From: Edaphocola aurantiacus
GTDB lineage: Bacteria; Bacteroidota; Bacteroidia; Chitinophagales; Chitinophagaceae
Length of the DNA: 64,000 nucleotides
Assembly (NCBI RefSeq): GCF_019797745.1
Contig: NZ_VOSI01000002.1
Coordinates: 744,001 to 808,000, forward strand
Reading direction: 5' to 3'
Of the stretch, positions 1 through 6,995 are shown one piece after another. Each line of letters begins with the position of its first letter. The stretch's first letter is position 1. The position numbers were made by a program, and so were the translations under genes. Below the pieces are notes generated by a model, which was given only the letters and a program-made list of their open reading frames with translations, ran no database searches and was not told the DNA's origin.

Positions 1-43
1 GCAGATCATCGAACCCATCTGGTGTAAAAGGAACTTTTGCCAT
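1..43 (-). CDS. N-terminus of an unknown protein, cut by the left edge
   Basis: The first 14 codons of a minus-strand gene are visible, beginning MAKVPFTPDGFDDL, and the rest lies outside the window. The start faces the LytTR gene at 247, about 200 bp away. The unknown gene at 1193-1576 faces the second LytTR gene in the same way, and both small proteins have Thr-Pro at residues 7-8. Function is unknown; too little is visible to assign a family. Confidence 0.5.
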   Translation of the reverse strand, partial: MAKVPFTPDGFDDL

Positions 44-246
44 ATTGTTTCAGTTTTAAGAGATAAAATATTGCGTTCTTATATCGAAAGTTTACCGATT
101 CAAAATTATCTGGAAAGTAGCTGCATCAATTTACACTACTATTTCAAATATAAAAAATAAATAATATATTAGCAATAAGGAAGAAAATGAATTAATTGAT
201 TGATTATTGTTGAGCTATTAAGTAAGCTCCAGGTAATTGCAAAGTA

Positions 247-1155
247 ATGAGTATACCGCCCATTAAATATAATGATCTGTGGTTTAGAATAATTGTCTGT
301 TTGCTGTCTGCCCATTTTTTGGTTATGGTGGGAGAGAAGGTAGATACGTTGGAAGCATTGACTATTCCTTCATACTATCCAACCCTTTTGATCAATTATA
401 TAATCGCCCTTCTGATTGCCTTTGCGGTAAAAAAGGTTACGGTTAGCCTGGATAAAACCTTACGGTGGGAAAATGATCTCCTGCGCCGCCTGATCCTGCA
501 ATTCGTTTTTGGTGTGTTTGCGGTATCTGTTCTGTCCTTTGCTCTGGTTTTTATTTACTTCATTTCTTTTGGTCAGGATATATTGGCATCCACCTATCCG
601 GCATATGAATTCCCGTTTTCCGTAGTATTGATTCTTTGCCTGAACTTCTTTTATGTAACCTTCTATTTCTATCAGCTCAGAAGAGAAAGTCATCTGTCAG
701 GGCAACTGGAAGATAAGGATTTCTCGATGCAGGTAGTTCATAATATTGTGGACGAACTACATCAGCGGGATAAGAAGGAGATTTTGATTATTGATATGGC
801 AACCAGAAGTATTCCGGTCCGTATTTCAGAGCTGGCATTTACATTTGTAGACAGCGGAGCCACATTCGTTATGCTAAAAAGCATGCAGAGACTGCAGGAT
901 GCGTACGTGGTAAATAGTACCTTAAAGGATCTTGAGCAGAGCCTTGATGGAGATCGTTTCTTTAGGATCAACAGGAAATGTATAGTAAACTTCGATGTGA
1001 TCAGAGCCTATAAAAGTGGGCAGGACAGATCGCTCGTGTTAATATTGGAACCGGATATTACCAAATGGATCGGTATGGAACAACAAGATTTGATCAGGAT
1101 ATGTACCGTAAGTGCCGATAGGGTGTCAGCATTTAAACGTTGGATTGATCGCTGA
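247..1155 (+). CDS. Membrane-anchored LytTR-family transcriptional regulator
   Basis: This 302-residue protein has four predicted hydrophobic segments in its first ~145 residues (roughly 12-30, 43-63, 83-107, 122-143) and a LytTR DNA-binding domain at ~190-300. The diagnostic LytTR stretch FFRINRKCIVN is present. LytTR proteins bind direct-repeat sites and activate transcription, usually as response regulators; here a membrane module replaces the receiver domain, so sensing at the inner membrane is an inference. A similar protein lies at 1665-2525. Probable targets are the head-to-head small genes, but no binding site could be defined by eye. Confidence 0.8.
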   Translation: MSIPPIKYNDLWFRIIVCLLSAHFLVMVGEKVDTLEALTIPSYYPTLLINYIIALLIAFAVKKVTVSLDKTLRWENDLLRRLILQFVFGVFAVSVLSFALVFIYFISFGQDILASTYPAYEFPFSVVLILCLNFFYVTFYFYQLRRESHLSGQLEDKDFSMQVVHNIVDELHQRDKKEILIIDMATRSIPVRISELAFTFVDSGATFVMLKSMQRLQDAYVVNSTLKDLEQSLDGDRFFRINRKCIVNFDVIRAYKSGQDRSLVLILEPDITKWIGMEQQDLIRICTVSADRVSAFKRWIDR

Positions 1156-1192
1156 AATATTGCGGCAGGAAATTATCCATGCCGCAATGGTT

Positions 1193-1576
1193 CTACACCA
1201 GGGTGAAGGAAACGTCTATTTGAAAACTTCCGGTGAGTTCCAAGGTTGCATTAGAGTAGACAACATCGCAGAACATATTCTCGCGTGTTTCTTTAGCTCT
1301 TCTGGGAATCGGGTTCAGTGGTGGCAGAGCAAAATTTATGGTACCTCTTTTTAACAGGCAGGCGGCATGAATAAATCCCCAGAACGATTGGATATTAAGG
1401 GGTGCTCCGGAAATATACTCCTGTTGCTCAATGGTCAATGTAAAATTGGTGTTCATCCAATTGTAGAAATCCGATGCCATTTCAATTGCTGCTACGCGCA
1501 ATTCAGCATCGGTCAAGAGGTAAAATTCATCCAGGACAAGTGTTACATTGGCCGGGGTAAGTGTAGGTGCGGGCAT
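1193..1576 (-). CDS. Unknown 127-residue protein paired with a LytTR gene
   Basis: I do not recognise this family. The protein is soluble-looking, with no signal peptide or membrane segment, a helical middle (about residues 22-75) and a C-terminal part likely to be beta-strand. It reads toward the end of the first LytTR gene and stands head-to-head, 88 bp apart, with the second (1665). The partial gene at 1-43 has the same arrangement with LytTR gene 247. The repeated layout suggests that each LytTR protein controls, or is controlled by, its small partner; that is inference. Confidence 0.6.
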   Translation of the reverse strand: MPAPTLTPANVTLVLDEFYLLTDAELRVAAIEMASDFYNWMNTNFTLTIEQQEYISGAPLNIQSFWGFIHAACLLKRGTINFALPPLNPIPRRAKETRENMFCDVVYSNATLELTGSFQIDVSFTLV

Positions 1577-1664
1577 AAAGGGACGTTTTAGTTTATACTT
1601 TGATTACTTGTATGCCTAATATAAGCAATTCAAATATTTAAGTAAAGAATTAAAAGCAAATAGC

Positions 1665-2525
1665 ATGATGAGAAATATCTTGGATAAATTCTACGTTAGG
1701 TTAATTCTGGTTTTATTGATATCCCTGTTCGTTTCTGAAACGGGCAGCACCATTGGACTTACCCATCGGCTGTTAACACTTGACTTTTATAAGGAGTATT
1801 TTGCAACAGTCTTTATAGCGCAGATCGTATTTGAATTGGTGCACTATCTCAACGGTAGATTGGATAAGAGGTATGACTGGACTTCAGGCTGGTTTAAAAG
1901 ACTTCTTGCCCAGATAGGGCTAGGAATAGTCATTCCTTCATTAGCCGTGCTTTTATTGGCAACAGGATATTTTAGATTCTTCGGTGTCAATATCCTAAAA
2001 ACCGATTACCTGTATTATATCTTTCCGCTTGTTCTTGTCTTAATTATCTTTTTGAATGTGCTCTTGATTATGACCCCGTATTTCATCCTGGGGCTTCAGT
2101 CGGTTAGAGGTGGAGGGACTACAGGGGTCGTGAGTATTGCGGGGCATGGAACTATTGCTGAAGAAAGCAATACCACACTCAATGGCACCGTTAAGGTCTA
2201 CCAGGGACAGAAGATAAGATACCTATCGGGTAAAGACCTTATTGCAGGATATATTATTGAAGGCAGAGTCATGGTCAGAACCAAAGATGGGGATGATCTG
2301 ATAGCTGATATAACGCTGGATGAACTGGAGTCATTCTTGGACGAGTCATTCTTTAGGATTAACCGACAGCTGATTGCAACAAGGAGGTACTGCAGAGGAT
2401 ACCAGGTGATAGAAAATGGGAAGTTAAAAGTAGACCTTAACATAACAGTACCCGTAGAACCCATTGTCAGCCAGGTAAAAGCAAGGACTTTTAAGAAATG
2501 GTTACAAGAGATAACTATTAATTAG
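1665..2525 (+). CDS. Second membrane-anchored LytTR-family regulator
   Basis: The 286-residue protein has the same architecture as the one at 247-1155: four hydrophobic segments in residues ~8-142, a linker, then a C-terminal LytTR domain (~180-286) containing FFRINRQLIATRRY. The two are paralogues by layout and motif but are clearly diverged, so this is an old duplication rather than a recent one. ATG at 1665 is the first start after the divergent gene's promoter region. Confidence 0.8.
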   Translation: MMRNILDKFYVRLILVLLISLFVSETGSTIGLTHRLLTLDFYKEYFATVFIAQIVFELVHYLNGRLDKRYDWTSGWFKRLLAQIGLGIVIPSLAVLLLATGYFRFFGVNILKTDYLYYIFPLVLVLIIFLNVLLIMTPYFILGLQSVRGGGTTGVVSIAGHGTIAEESNTTLNGTVKVYQGQKIRYLSGKDLIAGYIIEGRVMVRTKDGDDLIADITLDELESFLDESFFRINRQLIATRRYCRGYQVIENGKLKVDLNITVPVEPIVSQVKARTFKKWLQEITIN

Positions 2526-2541
2526 CTGTCTCATAGAATTC

Positions 2542-2700
2542 CTATTGCTTAGGAAATTTTAAGCTATTGAATACAGTGGGACCGTATACGCTATTCCTTT
2601 CAAGATATTTACCTTTCTTCTGAATAGCCCTCTTTTTAGTAGCAGAAGCAAAAGAATTGACCTTAACCGTACAAGCAAAAGAAACAAGCGATGAATACAT
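2542..2700 (-). CDS. Possible small basic protein, 52 residues
   Basis: A minus-strand frame from ATG at 2700 to TAG at 2542 encodes a Lys/Arg-rich 52-residue peptide with a protein-like C-terminus (RNSVYGPTVFNSLKFPKQ). It fills most of the 228-bp gap between the LytTR gene and the DUF4365 gene. I see no clear ribosome binding site and recognise no family, so it may be a remnant or chance frame. Confidence 0.25.
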   Translation of the reverse strand: MYSSLVSFACTVKVNSFASATKKRAIQKKGKYLERNSVYGPTVFNSLKFPKQ

Positions 2701-2753
2701 GAAAAAATATTGCTATTTTTATACATACACCTGTTAAATACTGATTTACTAAT

Positions 2754-4709
2754 ATGGCTTTTGAAGACTTACCACAGATCGATCGGCCTTCTTTAAATAG
2801 TGATGCTTCGGCTATCGAGCTTCAGATTTTACTGAATAGGAACAGTGGTTTTATACTTCGTGAGGATGTCCCTGACCTCGGTTGTGATTTCGATGTCGAA
2901 CTTATAAAAAATGAGACACAGGCATCAAACTGGCGATTTGCACTTCAACTAAAAAGCGTTGAGTCTATTTCTTTTATACGGGATGGACTATATCTTTCTT
3001 ATTCATTTAAGACGTCTCGCCTTGGATATCTTTTGAGAAGGCAGCCTGCATATGGCCTTGTGGTGGTTTATGACGTGGTTTCGAAAAAACTTTATTATGA
3101 TTACGCAGACGAAATCTATAATCGTTTAATGCTAGATCGCGGTTCTGACGATTGGAAAGCTAATGACCAAGTAAACATCCTTATTCCAGTTGATAATGTT
3201 TTAACAAAACAGAGTGCAGAGGCATTACATAAAAAATTCATTGCTCGATTTGAACAGGGTGCACTGATGCATTTGTCTCAAGGTGCGAAATATGGACTGC
3301 CAACCGTCAATTTAGAGAGCAAGTCAGGTTTTGATTTTAACAACTTGGATGATGTGAAGAAAGCTTTGAAAAAATGGGGAATGAATTTGCTATCCCAATT
3401 CGATCTTCAAATTGTTTATGATCTGATCACTAAATTGCCAACATCCCAGATTCTGAGTGATAAAGAAATTTGTCTAATTGCATTGATAGTTTATGCTGAG
3501 TCTGGTAAATACGCAGATTCTGTTTTTTACACCGAGCGGATAAGGAAACGTTATGAGTTGACGGAATTCGAGAAAGGCTCGGTGGATTTTATAGAATTGA
3601 AAAATCAATTACGTCTCGGAGATATAGGACCAAAGGAATACATTGAACGGACTAGAAAACTGTTACCTGATGTTGTCAGTGCCAATTCACTGACCTTAAG
3701 GGTCAATATTTTGTATTTCGAGCTATGTATGGTTAAAGGATTGGAACCGATGCCTCTGGACATGGGAGAGCAAATTCAGCAATTGTTTTTTGACATAGAT
3801 AATGCAAACATTGACCCTCTACAGAAGCAATATCTTAAACTATGGAATGCTGAGAATTTGGAGCGTTGGATAGGTCATTTTCGAAGCGAGGGATTTGCTG
3901 AACTCTCTGTGCGCGAGAACATGGGTAAGCCTCTTACCTTATCAGAGCGATTGCAAAGAGCTGAGTCATTCGTGAAGGTGCACAATATGTTTTACACCTT
4001 TTTAAACGGCATTGACAGCTACGCAAAAGCAAATGACAATCTGATACTTCAAGCACATGTAATAAAGTTAATGATCAGATTTGAGCTGAGTTTTGAAATT
4101 GACCAGATTTCTCATGATTCTCCTCGACCCAATGACGTAGAATCAAAAATACCAAAGCTTTTAACCTTAACGCGTAGTGCTTTCAATACTTTTCTTTTAA
4201 ATAACCTGTATAACGATGCCTATCAGGTACTTCTGTTCCAAATTGACCTCTACTATGTGGGAGTTAATCGCTATCGGATTGAAAATAAGGAAATGATCGA
4301 TGAATTACTCAAAATCAAAATTGCTATGGAAAGGGAATATGAATTCAATGGGGAACTCAGTATTCCTTCCTTGTTGAAAAGTAAAACTGAGAATAACACT
4401 GAAAAGACATCTAATTTGGCGCATTTAATAGGCTTGAATGACGGGCAATTAGACACCCTCGCAGAGATAATGATGCAGTCTAATAAATTTCCAATGGCTA
4501 AGAAAATTAATATCACAAAGCAAATGAAAAGTTATCAGTTATTCTATGAGCGTTGTAAAGATCCATCTATTGAAGTACAGGAGGTTTTAGTTGCGGACCA
4601 AATTGCATACTCCAGTCCAGTTATTTTTATTCTGAAAAACCGTATTACAAATCTGGTGTCTTTGCCAAGTAACGACTTGGATGGACTTTTAAAATCTTGG
4701 GGATTTTGA
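2754..4709 (+). CDS. DUF4365-domain protein with long helical C-terminus
   Basis: The 651-residue protein opens with a DUF4365-type PD-(D/E)XK nuclease-like domain at residues ~15-150. Candidate catalytic residues are E36, D45/E49 and the Q65-L-K67 strand. The remaining ~480 residues are mostly helical and look like a repeat scaffold, but I recognise no domain there. DUF4365 proteins are frequent in defence islands, and the long C-terminus could be a sensing or assembly region (inference). It is a single gene with flanking gaps of ~230 bp on both sides and is AT-richer than the tra genes. The biochemical activity is untested from sequence alone. Confidence 0.7.
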   Translation: MAFEDLPQIDRPSLNSDASAIELQILLNRNSGFILREDVPDLGCDFDVELIKNETQASNWRFALQLKSVESISFIRDGLYLSYSFKTSRLGYLLRRQPAYGLVVVYDVVSKKLYYDYADEIYNRLMLDRGSDDWKANDQVNILIPVDNVLTKQSAEALHKKFIARFEQGALMHLSQGAKYGLPTVNLESKSGFDFNNLDDVKKALKKWGMNLLSQFDLQIVYDLITKLPTSQILSDKEICLIALIVYAESGKYADSVFYTERIRKRYELTEFEKGSVDFIELKNQLRLGDIGPKEYIERTRKLLPDVVSANSLTLRVNILYFELCMVKGLEPMPLDMGEQIQQLFFDIDNANIDPLQKQYLKLWNAENLERWIGHFRSEGFAELSVRENMGKPLTLSERLQRAESFVKVHNMFYTFLNGIDSYAKANDNLILQAHVIKLMIRFELSFEIDQISHDSPRPNDVESKIPKLLTLTRSAFNTFLLNNLYNDAYQVLLFQIDLYYVGVNRYRIENKEMIDELLKIKIAMEREYEFNGELSIPSLLKSKTENNTEKTSNLAHLIGLNDGQLDTLAEIMMQSNKFPMAKKINITKQMKSYQLFYERCKDPSIEVQEVLVADQIAYSSPVIFILKNRITNLVSLPSNDLDGLLKSWGF

Positions 4710-4849
4710 AAAAGGCTGTTTTGAAAAAGAACAGGAATAGAGGAGCGTCTAAGGTTACAAAGGTGTGATAAAAAAGTAAATAGGTACAAAATCCTTTCTT
4801 TCATTGCTGCATTAACCAACTAACTTTAGGTAATACGAATGAAAAAGCC

Positions 4850-4865
4850 GCACCAGAAATGGTGC
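4850..4865. other. Small hairpin between DUF4365 gene and repressor gene
   Basis: A 6-bp perfect stem (GCACCA/TGGTGC) with a GAAA tetraloop lies between the convergent genes ending at 4709 and 4938. It has no T-run on the plus side, so it is only a weak terminator candidate. Confidence 0.25.
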
Positions 4866-4937
4866 AGCCAGAAGCAATATTTTATAAGTGATTCTTGTCC
4901 ATTGCAAATATAAGGAAAGAGATATTTTCGAACCTTT

Positions 4938-5741
4938 TTATTTTCCTACAACTTCAGATCTGAAATTTCTAATTTCACTGAGCACCATCTCAAGATCAGT
5001 TTGAGGTTCCGGCATCTGCCTGCTTGTAAAACTATAGAATTTCCAAATTTCCGCCACCTCATTTATAGGTACAAGGTATGGCTCATACAAGGAATTTGTG
5101 GATTCTAATAGTATATTTCCATCTTCCTGTACGGTTACCATTTTAAAAACGATATCCTGAGCAAATGAAAGTACCACAATGGCCGGAGTTCTTTTTTTTA
5201 GCATAAACCAATCCGTCACATATTCACCCGCTATAACGCTTCCATCTGGTATGGGAAGCATCGAATCGCCCTGACCACGAAAGAAACGGAAGGTCCCTGT
5301 ACCCGGCATATCGGGCATACTGAATCTTTGTAGTTCTTTTTCTATAAACTCCTGGTCTGCAAAGCCCCCTGAACTGTAGCCCATTTTAGCAGAGACCGGT
5401 ACATACTCTATATTTTCGTTATTGCTCTTATCTATACTAATAGCCAGTACCCTAAGATTACCTCCCTTGATGTATACATCATCTCCATTTTCCAGCTCTC
5501 TTAACTTAAGCTCGCCAATTTTGGATAAGTCAATTTGTAACAGTGTATCAATACTGAGCCTGTAAAATCTCGACAGCTTCAGAAGTTCTTCCATATTGGG
5601 CGATTTGGTTTTTCCATTTTCCAGGTTGGTATATTTTATTCTGTGCATACCCAAAGCCGCAGAAACCTGTTCCTGAGTGATTTTCCTTCGGTTACGCAGG
5701 AATCTCAAATTAGAGAAAAAATATATTTTTTGCGTATTCAT
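4938..5741 (-). CDS. HTH + S24 peptidase repressor (LexA/CI-like)
   Basis: Residues ~9-65 form an XRE-type helix-turn-helix and ~110-255 an S24 LexA-like self-cleaving peptidase domain. The catalytic dyad is visible as S160 in GQGDSMLP and K200 in DIVFKMV. Proteins of this kind block SOS genes until RecA filaments trigger autocleavage. The cleavage site, usually Ala-Gly, seems to read Met120-Gly121, so cleavage should be tested rather than assumed. It is divergent from the polymerase cassette across a 75-bp region holding palindromic operators (5747-5780), so control of both itself and the polymerases is likely. Confidence 0.9.
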   Translation of the reverse strand: MNTQKIYFFSNLRFLRNRRKITQEQVSAALGMHRIKYTNLENGKTKSPNMEELLKLSRFYRLSIDTLLQIDLSKIGELKLRELENGDDVYIKGGNLRVLAISIDKSNNENIEYVPVSAKMGYSSGGFADQEFIEKELQRFSMPDMPGTGTFRFFRGQGDSMLPIPDGSVIAGEYVTDWFMLKKRTPAIVVLSFAQDIVFKMVTVQEDGNILLESTNSLYEPYLVPINEVAEIWKFYSFTSRQMPEPQTDLEMVLSEIRNFRSEVVGK

Positions 5742-5746
5742 TTTTA

Positions 5747-5780
5747 CATGTTTATATTATGAACATGATTTATGTTCATA
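5747..5780. promoter_or_regulatory. Palindromic operators between repressor and polymerase genes
   Basis: A perfect 9-bp inverted repeat TATGAACAT-N5-ATGTTCATA spans 5758-5780. A second, overlapping pair, CATGTT (5747-5752) and AACATG (5762-5767), and a further GAACA half-site at 5785-5789 lie beside it. The region sits in the 75-bp divergent gap between the S24 repressor and the Y-family polymerase. These are the expected binding sites of the repressor. Confidence 0.8.
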
Positions 5781-5787
5781 TTTTGAA

Positions 5788-5795
5788 CAAATCTA
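5788..5795 (-). promoter_or_regulatory. Probable -7 box of the S24 repressor promoter
   Basis: On the minus strand this reads TAGATTTG, a match to the Bacteroidota -7 consensus TAnnTTTG, about 45 bp before the repressor start. Transcription from it would begin within the operator cluster, consistent with autorepression. No good -33 box is visible at the right spacing. Confidence 0.45.
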
Positions 5796-5816
5796 GTAAA
5801 AATTAATTGTAAAATT

Positions 5817-6995
5817 ATGGATAGGCATATTGTTCACTGTGATTTAGATACATTTTTTGTATCTGTAGAACGGTTGCTCAATTCTGAGTTGATGGGCAAA
5901 CCGGTATTAATTGGGGGTACAAGTGACCGGGGAGTGGTGGCTTCCTGCTCATACGAGGCCCGGAAGTATGGCATATATTCTGCCATGCCCATGCGGCTGG
6001 CCCGTCAGCTATGTCCCGAAGCCGTTCTGGTCAGGGGAGACTATGATCAGTATTCCAAATATTCCAATATAGTCACCCAGATCATTGAAGAAGTCGCTCC
6101 ATTGGTAGAAAAGGCGAGCATTGACGAGCATTACCTCGATATCTCTGGAATGGACCGCTTTTTCGGCTGCTGGAAGTGGACGCAGGAACTGCGAGGCCGG
6201 ATCATTAAAGAAACCGGGCTACCAATCAGCTTTGGGCTCTCCGTGAACAAGACCGTTTCCAAAATTGCTACAGGAGAGGCTAAGCCCTGCGGGGAGAAAA
6301 AAGTGGACACCGGGGCAGAACGGTCATTTCTGGCACCACTATCTATTAAGAAAATACCGATGGTAGGGGAAAAGTCATATACGACACTCCGTAATATGGG
6401 CATCTCACAAATTTATACGCTCCAGCAAATGGAAGTCTTTACCATGCGTAAAGTACTCGGTGAAAATGGGGTGTCTATCTGGAATAAGGCCAATGGTCTA
6501 GATAAAAGCCCTGTCGTGCCCTTCCGGGAACAAAAGTCCATGAGTAAGGAGACAACCTTTGAGGCTGATACCACGGATATGGAACGGCTCAGGAAAACCC
6601 TGGTCTCTATGGTGGATCAGCTGGCCTATGAATTACGGAAGGACGGCAAACTCACCGGATGTATTACACTAAAGATCCGCTATTCCAATTTCGATACCCA
6701 TACCCAGCAGGTAAAAGTATCCTATACCAATTCGGATAAACAGATTACCGCTAAGGTGATGGAGCTTTTTAAAAAACTCTACAGCCGGAGAATGCTCATC
6801 CGTCTGATCGGGGTAAAGTTTTCCAACCTGATTACCGGGAACTACCAGGTAGATATTTTTAACGATACGATGGAAGAAATCCACCTGATGCAGGCGATGG
6901 ATCACATCCGCAAGCGCTTCGGGGTGGAGTATATTATGAAAGGCATTTGTTTGGAAGGAAAAGGAGGGAAGTATGCTACTCAATTTGCACAGTAA
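5817..6995 (+). CDS. Y-family translesion DNA polymerase (DinB/UmuC type)
   Basis: The 392-residue protein has the Y-family catalytic signature: D9 in HCDLDTFF, SYEARKYG at ~45-52, and D103-E104 in SIDEHYLD. Fingers, thumb and little-finger regions follow to the end. Such enzymes copy damaged templates with low fidelity. The gene overlaps the downstream DnaE-like gene by 23 bp, so the two are co-translated, and the S24 repressor is divergent. This resembles an ImuB/DnaE2-type SOS mutasome carried on a mobile element, but here the Y-polymerase keeps its acidic catalytic residues whereas ImuB proteins normally lack them. Confidence 0.92.
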   Translation: MDRHIVHCDLDTFFVSVERLLNSELMGKPVLIGGTSDRGVVASCSYEARKYGIYSAMPMRLARQLCPEAVLVRGDYDQYSKYSNIVTQIIEEVAPLVEKASIDEHYLDISGMDRFFGCWKWTQELRGRIIKETGLPISFGLSVNKTVSKIATGEAKPCGEKKVDTGAERSFLAPLSIKKIPMVGEKSYTTLRNMGISQIYTLQQMEVFTMRKVLGENGVSIWNKANGLDKSPVVPFREQKSMSKETTFEADTTDMERLRKTLVSMVDQLAYELRKDGKLTGCITLKIRYSNFDTHTQQVKVSYTNSDKQITAKVMELFKKLYSRRMLIRLIGVKFSNLITGNYQVDIFNDTMEEIHLMQAMDHIRKRFGVEYIMKGICLEGKGGKYATQFAQ

